Assembly (NCBI GenBank): GCA_036526255.1
Contig: DATCYW010000038.1
Span: 1-32,827 of the forward strand
Origin: Malonomonas sp036526255
Lineage (GTDB): Bacteria; Desulfobacterota; Desulfuromonadia; Desulfuromonadales; Geopsychrobacteraceae
Length of the DNA: 32,827 bases
Direction of reading: 5' to 3'
Shown here: positions 24,521-31,659 of the stretch, piece after piece
How the letters are laid out: each line of letters opens with the position of its first letter
Position numbering within the stretch: the stretch's first letter is position 1
The notes under the pieces: generated by a model
Seen by the model: only the letters and a program-made list of their open reading frames with translations
Databases searched by the model: none
What the model was told of the DNA's origin: nothing
Program-made: the position numbers and the translations under genes

Positions 24521-25716
24521 GTTGCTACCTCAATCGTGTCAAGTCTCAGCTCCAGCCCCCACGCGACCGGTTTTTTACCGTCGGGGGAGAGAACCCAGAG
24601 GGTGGGGATATCTGATTGCTCCGGTGCCGGACCGTAACCGTCGGTCAGGTAGATGATCGCCGCCGGGCGCGGTTGCAGCTGCTTTGCGTGCTCAAACACC
24701 GGGCGCAGGTCGGTGAAACCGCCGCCACGGTAGATTTCGGAAATTTGTGGGTCACCGGTAAAACGGGCGATCTTCTGGATGCGGCTGCCGGCGTAAAGTA
24801 CAGAAACCCGACTCTGCCGGCCACGGGCGATCTGCAGCAGTTCGCCGGCGAAGGCTTCTCGTAGTGGCTGGGTGTCGGTCGAGTCGCTGACATCGACCCC
24901 GATCACCAGGTTCAGCAGCTGCTGTTTGCGGATGCCGGGGGTCGTGTGGCCGAAGCGGCGGTGGCTGCGTTTCCAGGTGCCGCGGCGGCCAACCCGCCCG
25001 GCGCTACCGACAAACTGGCGCAGTATCTGTTGCCAGGGGATGGCCGGTGGCGCCAGAAATCCGCTCAGCAGCTCCTGCAGCTCAGGCGGGGCTTCGCCAT
25101 GACACTTTTTCAGTGCGCTGCGAACCATCTGTCGGACCACCTGTTCGACCAGCGAAACCGGCGTCCGCTCGGATTCCTGCCAGGGGTGGTGATCGTCAAG
25201 CGTGGTGATTTGCTGTCGCTGGGCAGCCGCAGCACTGCTGTTTGCCTGCTGTTCGGCGTGTGGGCGTTGGTGCTGTCCTGCTCCGTCGGCCTGTGTCTCG
25301 CCCAGCAGCGGTACCTGTTGCAGGCGTTCGTAATACTCTTCGGCGGCCAGGCCGTCCGCAAGCTTGAAGCGCGCGGGCTGGATCGCTTCAGGCGGCAGGT
25401 TGTCGATGCCCGTATTGATCGCCAGATCGCAGGCCAGGTCCCAGTGGCGGCCATTGCGTGCGCTGCGACGGCAGGGGTGCAGGTGCAGGACATGTTTGAG
25501 CAGATGTTCGAGCAGCGCTTCCTGTTCCGGCGGGGTGAAGAGGGCGAAGCGCTGCGGATCGACAATCAGCGTCGGAACGGCATCGGCAATCGTTACCGCG
25601 GCCGCCTTGTCGCTAGGTTGCAGCCGGCGGCGGAACTGCAGCAGAAACTGGCCGTAAAACGGCCGGCGTTTCAGCAGTCGTACAATGGCGTCCTGCAGGG
25701 GCCGTTCAGGCGACAT
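24517..25716 (-). CDS. VWA-like protein with DUF2201-type N-terminal domain
   Basis: This 399-residue protein has an N-terminal metallopeptidase-like domain (DUF2201 type) and a C-terminal VWA-like domain. In the first, the expected HExxH reads HLLKH at 71-75; H71, H75 and H80 remain but the catalytic Glu is Leu. A low-complexity linker rich in Q, A and H follows (about residues 135-175). The VWA part keeps the metal-ion-dependent adhesion site: DVSDS (D-x-S-x-S), the Thr in GGGFTDLRPVF and the Asp in YLTDGYGP. Such proteins work with MoxR AAA+ ATPases, encoded here immediately upstream with an 11-bp overlap. Confidence 0.82.
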   Translation of the reverse strand: MSPERPLQDAIVRLLKRRPFYGQFLLQFRRRLQPSDKAAAVTIADAVPTLIVDPQRFALFTPPEQEALLEHLLKHVLHLHPCRRSARNGRHWDLACDLAINTGIDNLPPEAIQPARFKLADGLAAEEYYERLQQVPLLGETQADGAGQHQRPHAEQQANSSAAAAQRQQITTLDDHHPWQESERTPVSLVEQVVRQMVRSALKKCHGEAPPELQELLSGFLAPPAIPWQQILRQFVGSAGRVGRRGTWKRSHRRFGHTTPGIRKQQLLNLVIGVDVSDSTDTQPLREAFAGELLQIARGRQSRVSVLYAGSRIQKIARFTGDPQISEIYRGGGFTDLRPVFEHAKQLQPRPAAIIYLTDGYGPAPEQSDIPTLWVLSPDGKKPVAWGLELRLDTIEVAT

Positions 25717-26767
25717 CCAGGCTGATTCTCTGCATGGTCGTCAAAATGGTTGCATCGTAGCGGTCCTGACAGAGGATTTCGGCCACCAGCGGATTGCGCA
25801 GCAGCGACTTGACCAGCCCGAAGCGCATGTCGCGCGGTAAAATGTCGATGTAGGCGACCAGGCTGTCCTGCTGAACTTCATCAAGCGCTGCGTCCAGTCC
25901 CAGCCGGGCGACCAGATCGCTGCAGGTCGCCGCCTGGATATCGTCCCGCTGAGCGGCCGCCTGTCCGGCGACTTCAGGCCAGCGCAGCAGGATGTCCTCC
26001 GCTGACAGCGGGCGCAGGCGCTGTTCAGCGCACCACTGCAGAAAACAGACCGCGGCTTCGCGGCCAATCACTCCGGCGTAGACCTCCATCTCCAGTTCCT
26101 GTGGAAAACGGCAGCTTTGGCGCAGCTTGCTGACCATCTCCCAGGCGCGCTCCGAGGGTTCAATCTGCATGTCGAAACTCTGATTGTTGCTGGCGAGCAG
26201 CTGCCGGTTGCCAAGGATGAACTGCTGCACCTGCTCATCGTAGTTTTCCTGCCGGGCGTGTTGCGTCCAGCAGTCGACGTCGCTCTCCACTTGCAGCACC
26301 ACCATCCGGTCGAGCAGTGCCCGGTCGAGCGGCACTACCTGATAGCTGCCGTCCGGCGGATTGATCGCCACCACCACGCGGTGCTGCGGTGCCAGTTTGT
26401 GGGTGTGCAGGGCACGCTGCTGCCCCTCGGTCGGTGGCTCGACGAACTGGAAGATCGCCTGCAGGGTATCTTCCTGCTGGGCGCGGTTGAGCTCATCGCA
26501 GTGAACAATCGCATCTGGCGCGTCGGCCGCCGGCCACCAGCTGGGGCGCGACCAGTGCATGACATCAGCTTCGCGGTAGGGGATGCCGACCAGGTCGCCG
26601 ACTTCCATCTGCCCCAGCCGCAGCGGGATGTAATCCCGCTCAATCTCGCGACAGACCTGAATGATACCAGCGGTTTTTCCCACTCCGCGGTGACCGACAA
26701 CGCAAGGCGTCAGGTCGGTTTTCGTCAGCAGCTCTTTCAGGACGATCTTCATCTGTGCAATGTTCAT
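25706..26767 (-). CDS. MoxR-like AAA+ ATPase
   Basis: This 353-residue ATPase has Walker A GHRGVGKT at about 25-32, Walker B IVHCDELNRA, sensor 1 in VVVAINPPD and the arginine-finger region LDRALLDRM. A helical lid follows. It belongs with AAA+ proteins paired with VWA proteins, which typically activate or assemble client complexes; the client is unknown. GGGGG lies 5 nt before the ATG at 26767 (a GTG directly before it would add one residue). It heads an operon of three tightly overlapping genes. Confidence 0.85.
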   Translation of the reverse strand: MNIAQMKIVLKELLTKTDLTPCVVGHRGVGKTAGIIQVCREIERDYIPLRLGQMEVGDLVGIPYREADVMHWSRPSWWPAADAPDAIVHCDELNRAQQEDTLQAIFQFVEPPTEGQQRALHTHKLAPQHRVVVAINPPDGSYQVVPLDRALLDRMVVLQVESDVDCWTQHARQENYDEQVQQFILGNRQLLASNNQSFDMQIEPSERAWEMVSKLRQSCRFPQELEMEVYAGVIGREAAVCFLQWCAEQRLRPLSAEDILLRWPEVAGQAAAQRDDIQAATCSDLVARLGLDAALDEVQQDSLVAYIDILPRDMRFGLVKSLLRNPLVAEILCQDRYDATILTTMQRISLDVA

Positions 26768-26937
26768 CACGGCCCCCGTAATAAGTGCAACTCAAAAGGT
26801 CAGCTATGAATAGCACAGAGCGTAAATCAGGTTCAAGTCCAGAGCTCAGTCGCTAAGCGTCTGCCGATAAAAGGTAATTCTGTCTGGCTGTGCTATTCTT
26901 CTACAGATGAGGTGGTGCAGTGGGCGACGGAGTTTTA

Positions 26938-28797
26938 ATGTCAATGAAGCCATTTTCCCGCATTCGCTGCAGTGTCTGTGCTTTATCTTTGTTGCTGCTG
27001 GTTCTCGCCTGGGGTTATTTCGGCATCAGTTTCAGGCGTGACCATCAGTCGATAACAGCGCATTCCGGGCAGCATCTCCAGTCGGTCGCGCTGGGTCTGG
27101 AAGAGTACGTGCGGCACCTGTTTCACATCCATGACATGGTTCTGACCGACACCATCGATCACCTTCTTCTGGCTGAACCCTTGTCCCTGATACAGCTCAG
27201 GCTCGACGACTGGATGAGTCATCTGCCGCAACTGCGCGGTGTACGACTGGTCGCGGTCGAGAGCGGCGAGGTTCTGCTTGAGGTTGGCACTGACCCATCC
27301 CTCCGCTTAAACAAGATCATCCCTTTGTCAGCTGAATCACCCGGTGACGCCACTTTACCTCTGCAGGTCGCCGCAGAACGTTCTAATGATCAGGCTGGAG
27401 AAAAACTGGTGGTTATCTGGAGGGAAGTGAAAATTGACGGCCGCCACTTGCAGGTGATCGCATTGCTGCGTACCAACGGATTGCGTGATTTCTACCGCTT
27501 GCTCGAATTGGACGAGCAGGCCAGTATTGCTATTCTGCACGATTCGGGCGGGATTCTTGCGCACGAACCGCTCAGCAGCAAGGTTGTCGGACAGCCGTAT
27601 GCCGCGCCGGCCTTCGGCAGTGATATCAGAACGCACAGTGTTGGCCTGGCACAGTTACCGGTTACGGTTGATGGTGACAAGCGGCTGGTTGCCTATCGGA
27701 AAATGGCCACGTTGCCGCTGACCGTGGCTGTCAGCGCTTCAAACGAAAGTCTCTTTAAAGGCTGGAACCTTCGCCTGCGGGATTTTCTGATCATTCTGCT
27801 GGTGGTCAGCCTGGCCATTCTGTCGGTGACCTTTATGCTGGTCCGGGCCCTGTCAAAAATCGAATTGGCAGAAGACCGGCTGCACGAAAGGGAAAAACAT
27901 TTTCGCAGCGTCGCAGATTCAACCGTTGACGCGGTTATTTCGGTCGATACTGAGCAGCGCGTGCAGTTCTGGAGCCAGGGTGCAGAACGGACTTTCGATG
28001 TTCCGAGTTCTGCGGCACAGGGGCAGTTGCTGTCGAAGTTCCTGCATTTTAGTGGTGATCTTAGCCTGCAGCAGACCCTTGGCCAGCTGGCTGCGCTGGG
28101 TGCGTTGCAGCAGTCCGGCGGCACCTTTGAGGTGCAGGGGATCCGCTGCAACCGCTGGATTTTTCCGACTGAGCTTTCGGTGTCAGCCGGTACTTCCGGA
28201 GGCAAACCTTTTTATACCCTGATTGTCCGCGATGTCACCGATCGAAAAGCGATGGAGGAACATATCCGTCGGCTCGCCAGCCACGACAACCTGACCCGCC
28301 TGCCGAACCGTAGCCTGCTGATGGACCGTCTGCAGGTCGCGATGGCCCAGGTGCGCCGGCAGGGCGGGCAGTTTGCCCTACTGTTTCTTGATCTGGATGA
28401 GTTCAAGCCGGTCAATGATTGTCATGGCCACGATGTTGGCGACCTGCTGCTGCAGCAGGTTGCCGAGCGGCTGGAGACCACGGTGCGTGAATCGGATACG
28501 GTCGCCCGGGTCGGCGGCGACGAATTCGCCATTCTGCTGACCAATGTGGTCGAGACCGAGACCATAACCGTGGCCTGTCGGAATATCCTTAAGGCGCTCA
28601 ATCGCGAATTCGTTCTAAATGGCAACTCCTGTCGGATCGGCGGCAGCATCGGCGCAGTGCTTTATACCGGCCAGGACATAACCGGCAGTGAGTTGATGCG
28701 GCTTGCCGATATGGCGATGTACGCGGCGAAAGAGGCCGGAAAAAATCGTTACGTCTTCGCTCACGCAGAAGATAAGTTTCCTGGTGATGGAGGTTAA
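26938..28797 (+). CDS. Diguanylate cyclase with dCache-like sensor and PAS domain
   Basis: This 619-residue membrane protein has an N-terminal helix (~10-28), a long extracellular sensor of about 250 residues resembling dCache domains, a second helix (~281-303), a PAS domain (about 320-440) and a C-terminal GGDEF domain. The active loop GGDEF is intact at 526-530 and the inhibitory-site RESD at 517-520 is present, so it is likely an active, feedback-regulated cyclase. LASHDNLTRLPNR marks the GGDEF start. The ATG at 26938 follows GACGGAG; a GTG at 26920 is the alternative. Its ligand cannot be told from sequence. The next gene starts 37 bp later. Confidence 0.9.
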   Translation: MSMKPFSRIRCSVCALSLLLLVLAWGYFGISFRRDHQSITAHSGQHLQSVALGLEEYVRHLFHIHDMVLTDTIDHLLLAEPLSLIQLRLDDWMSHLPQLRGVRLVAVESGEVLLEVGTDPSLRLNKIIPLSAESPGDATLPLQVAAERSNDQAGEKLVVIWREVKIDGRHLQVIALLRTNGLRDFYRLLELDEQASIAILHDSGGILAHEPLSSKVVGQPYAAPAFGSDIRTHSVGLAQLPVTVDGDKRLVAYRKMATLPLTVAVSASNESLFKGWNLRLRDFLIILLVVSLAILSVTFMLVRALSKIELAEDRLHEREKHFRSVADSTVDAVISVDTEQRVQFWSQGAERTFDVPSSAAQGQLLSKFLHFSGDLSLQQTLGQLAALGALQQSGGTFEVQGIRCNRWIFPTELSVSAGTSGGKPFYTLIVRDVTDRKAMEEHIRRLASHDNLTRLPNRSLLMDRLQVAMAQVRRQGGQFALLFLDLDEFKPVNDCHGHDVGDLLLQQVAERLETTVRESDTVARVGGDEFAILLTNVVETETITVACRNILKALNREFVLNGNSCRIGGSIGAVLYTGQDITGSELMRLADMAMYAAKEAGKNRYVFAHAEDKFPGDGG

Positions 28798-28834
28798 TCT
28801 CCGGTTGCCGATCCCTCAGGCAGAGAGGTTACTG

Positions 28835-29581
28835 GTGAAATATCTGACTCAAGCTCTGTTGCTGATTTTCCTGCTGTTCGGCAGCCCGTTGGCGCTGGCT
28901 GCCGAATTTGATCTGCGCGAACTGATCCGCACTGTCGAGCAGCAATATTCTGGTGACTCTTCCGAAGTCGAGGTTGAAATGACGGTCAGAACCGGCCATT
29001 GGGAGCGACAACTGCGGATGCAGTCCTGGTCGCTGGGGCGAGAACGCTTTCTGGTCCGTATCCTTGAACCGGCCAAAGAGAAGGGGGTCGCAACCCTCAA
29101 GGTGGAGCGCGAAGTCTGGAACTACCTGCCGAAGGTCGACCGGGTCATCCGCATCCCGCCGTCGATGATGGGTGGCGCCTGGATGGGCAGTCACATCACC
29201 AACGACGATCTGGTCAAAGCCAATCATATTGATGAGGAATATGACTTCAGACTGCTGGCCGAAGATCAGCAGAGCTGGACGATTGAGGGGATTCCCAAGC
29301 CGGAGGCGCCGGTGATTTGGGGGAAAATCGTCTATCAGCTGCGCAAGCAACCGCTGGTGCCGGTGCGGATTGAATATTTCGATGAAGCCGGCGTGCTGGT
29401 GCGGCTGATCCGCTTCGATGATGTGCAGACCGTCAGCGGCCGTACCATTCCGTTGCGGATGACGGTGCTGCCGGTGGAAAAACCGCAGGAGCTGACGGTG
29501 ATGCAGTATCGCCAGGTGCAGTTCGATATCGAGCTGTCAGAAGATTATTTCTCGCTGCGGCAACTCAAAGGGCGCAACTGA
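28835..29581 (+). CDS. Exported outer-membrane lipoprotein-sorting (LolA-like) protein
   Basis: This 248-residue protein has a signal peptide (MKYLTQALLLIFLLF, cut likely after ALA) and a mature domain with conserved VEVEMTVRTG, RFLVRILEPAKEKGVATLKVEREVWNYLPKVDRVIRIPPSMMGG and DDLV elements, typical of the family annotated as outer membrane lipoprotein-sorting proteins (COG2834). That fold (LolA/LolB-like) carries lipid or lipoprotein cargo. GTG at 28835 is preferred because GAGAGG lies 6 nt before it and the signal peptide starts there; an upstream ATG at 28787 would add an unusual extension. Its TGA overlaps the start of the permease gene (ATG at 29581). Confidence 0.88.
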   Translation: MKYLTQALLLIFLLFGSPLALAAEFDLRELIRTVEQQYSGDSSEVEVEMTVRTGHWERQLRMQSWSLGRERFLVRILEPAKEKGVATLKVEREVWNYLPKVDRVIRIPPSMMGGAWMGSHITNDDLVKANHIDEEYDFRLLAEDQQSWTIEGIPKPEAPVIWGKIVYQLRKQPLVPVRIEYFDEAGVLVRLIRFDDVQTVSGRTIPLRMTVLPVEKPQELTVMQYRQVQFDIELSEDYFSLRQLKGRN

Positions 29582-30801
29582 TGCTCTGGCAACTGGCGCT
29601 GCGCAACAACTGGCGCAACCGTCGCCGCACATTGCTGACCCTGTCGGCGATGGTGGTCTCGTCGGCGCTGTTGATCCTCTGTCTGGGGATTTTCTCCGGC
29701 ATGCTTAAGGATATGCTCGCCTCGGCCACCGAGCAGTATTTCGGCCATCTGGTGATCGGCGCCCAGGGGTATCAGGATGACCGCGACATGTTCGCCAATT
29801 TCAAGGCCGATGACGGCCTGCAGGCGCTGTTGCGGCAACCGCAGGTGCAGGGTTTCTCGCCGCGGCTGCGCAGCTTCGGACTGCTTTCTCACCAGCAGCA
29901 CAGCGCCCCGGTCGAGCTGCTCGGTGTACAGCCGCAGCAGGAACAGAACGTTACCAGCCTGCAGGAGCATCTGATCGCCGGCAGCTACCCGCAGACAGAT
30001 GATCTCGACGGCGCGCTGCTCGGATCCGGTTTGGCGCGGCGGTTGGCGGTCAGCATCGGCGACACGCTGGTGTTTGTCACCCAGGCGGCCGATGGTTCCA
30101 TCGGCAATGATCTTTTGAAGGTCCGCGGGATTTTTTCCACCGGTGACCTGCAGCATGACAACGGGCTGGCGCTGGTGCCGCTGCGCTGGTTGCAGCAGTT
30201 ACTGGTTCTGCCTGATACATTGCATGAAATTTCGCTGCGGATCGACAATCCGTTGCAGGCGGCTGAGCTGGCCGGTCAGTTGCGTGTACAGCTGCCGGCC
30301 GGGTTGGAAATTCTCGATTGGGGGGAGATGCTGCCGGAGATGCGCGAGGTGGTTGCCAGTTACGATGTCTCGCGGATGATTATCGTCGTCATCCTCTACA
30401 TCGCCACCGGCCTCGGCATCCTCAACACCTTTTTCATGTCAGTACTCGAGCGGACCCGCGAGTTCGGCGTGCTGATGGCGATCGGCATGCGCCCCGGTCA
30501 GATCCGCCTGCTGGTGTTGCTGGAAACCCTGAGCATGGGGGTGCTGGCACTGATCTGCGGCGTAGCCCTTGGCGTTGCGCTGAGTCTTTATATGGCCTAT
30601 GTCGGCATTGACCTGTCCGGCAGTTTGACGCCGATCACCTACGCCGGCGGCACCATTCTGCCGCGCCTGCACGCGGTGCTGGAACCGGCCAATATTTTTA
30701 TCCCCGCGGTCACCCTGCTGCTGGTCTGTCTGCTGGCCGGATTTCTGCCCGCCAACCGCGCCGCGCGAATGCAGCCGGTGGTGGCGATCCGCGAGGAGTG
30801 A
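29581..30801 (+). CDS. ABC transporter permease, FtsX/LolE/MacB type
   Basis: This 406-residue membrane protein has a helix near residues 20-42, a large periplasmic domain (~45-260) and three further helices in the C-terminal third (near 265-290, 315-345 and 370-395). The pattern ERTREFGVLMAIGMRPGQIRLLVLLE is the FtsX-type hallmark. It would take the place of LolE/LolC in a transport complex with the LolA-like protein. The usual ATPase partner is not beside it: the next gene downstream is on the other strand. It overlaps the upstream gene by 1 bp. Confidence 0.9.
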   Translation: MLWQLALRNNWRNRRRTLLTLSAMVVSSALLILCLGIFSGMLKDMLASATEQYFGHLVIGAQGYQDDRDMFANFKADDGLQALLRQPQVQGFSPRLRSFGLLSHQQHSAPVELLGVQPQQEQNVTSLQEHLIAGSYPQTDDLDGALLGSGLARRLAVSIGDTLVFVTQAADGSIGNDLLKVRGIFSTGDLQHDNGLALVPLRWLQQLLVLPDTLHEISLRIDNPLQAAELAGQLRVQLPAGLEILDWGEMLPEMREVVASYDVSRMIIVVILYIATGLGILNTFFMSVLERTREFGVLMAIGMRPGQIRLLVLLETLSMGVLALICGVALGVALSLYMAYVGIDLSGSLTPITYAGGTILPRLHAVLEPANIFIPAVTLLLVCLLAGFLPANRAARMQPVVAIREE

Positions 30802-30820
30802 CCAGGGGCTTTGCTGCCGG

Positions 30821-31474
30821 TTAATGCGCGTCGATAAAAATATCCAGCTCGGCATGCCACTGGTCGGGCTCGAAGGTGCCGGCGCTGGTCGTTTCGCCGA
30901 ACAGCAGGTCGGCTAGGTAGCGGGGCTGTTTGCCGCCGATGTGCATCGCTTTGATGCAGGAGACGCAGTAGACGACCACATCATCGGCGGGCATTTCGGC
31001 CGCACGCTGTTGCATCTGCTGTTTGACCTGCGCCACGGGCAGGACACCGTAGAAGCTGTCGCCGCAGCAGGTCGCGCTGCTGCCGGTTTTCTCCGGCTCG
31101 ATCAGCTGAATGTTCATCCGCTGCAGCAGGGTTCGAATCGCCTTGTGCACCCGATCCTGATCGCGGGTCGGGCAGGCATCGAGGATCGCCATTTTACGCT
31201 GCTGATAATCGGGGAAGGCAAAGCTGTCGCTTTCTGCCAGCAGCTCCCAGAACGAGACGGTGGAGATGCCGGCGTAAAGTTCCCGGTAGCGCTTGTCGCA
31301 GCCGGCGCAGGTGTTGACGACCTGACAGTCGGTCGGCAGGTTCGGTTCGTGTCGGCAGCAGGTGCTGTGCTGCTTGATTCCTGGAAACTGCTTGTCCAGC
31401 CAATCCAGCATCTTGTCGGCCAGCTCCGGCTTGTAGATCAGCAGGGCGCAGCCGGGGGCAAAGACTTTGTTCAT
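30821..31474 (-). CDS. CCG-domain (heterodisulfide reductase-like) iron-sulfur protein
   Basis: This 217-residue protein has two cysteine-rich (CCG) modules. Module 1 has C9, the pair CC (in STCCRHEPN, CCR rather than CCG) and CAGC. Module 2 has C in DACPTRD, CCG in ATCCGDS and CVSC. These modules hold a non-cubane Fe-S cluster in the HdrB subunit and occur in electron-transfer proteins. No ferredoxin CxxCxxC motifs are present and no HdrA-like partner is adjacent. AAGGAG lies before the ATG. The IS4 element begins about 47 bp upstream, so the native promoter may be disrupted. Confidence 0.85.
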   Translation of the reverse strand: MNKVFAPGCALLIYKPELADKMLDWLDKQFPGIKQHSTCCRHEPNLPTDCQVVNTCAGCDKRYRELYAGISTVSFWELLAESDSFAFPDYQQRKMAILDACPTRDQDRVHKAIRTLLQRMNIQLIEPEKTGSSATCCGDSFYGVLPVAQVKQQMQQRAAEMPADDVVVYCVSCIKAMHIGGKQPRYLADLLFGETTSAGTFEPDQWHAELDIFIDAH

Positions 31475-31625
31475 GGGGAATCTCCTTGATGGATGAATTG
31501 GTATTTCAATTACAAATTCACTACTGTCCGGTTAAAAAATAACGCAACGATGTAAGTCGTTGAGAATAATAGTTCTTTGACATAACTGTTCCGTTTTCGA
31601 TTTGAATTCACCCCGGCAACGTGGG

Positions 31626-31659
31626 TTGATACCTTCCTGCTTTCGTAGGAGGGCATCAA
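31626..31659 (+). promoter_or_regulatory. Hairpin masking the transposase ribosome binding site and start codon
   Basis: TTGAT (31626-31630) pairs with ATCAA (31655-31659). After one A/C mismatch, CCTTCCTGC (31632-31640) pairs with GTAGGAGGG (31645-31653) using two G-U wobbles, around a TTTC loop. The Shine-Dalgarno AGGAGGG and the A of the ATG are inside the stem. In IS elements such structures limit translation from read-through transcripts; here that role is inference. Confidence 0.75.

Noticed and set aside
24946..25725. 259-codon plus-strand frame opposite the VWA gene
   Set aside because: The opposite strand holds VWA and DUF2201 motifs; this frame has none and is a shadow of high-GC coding sequence.
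26117..26809. 230-codon plus-strand frame opposite the AAA+ gene
   Set aside because: Antisense of Walker A, Walker B and sensor motifs; no family features.
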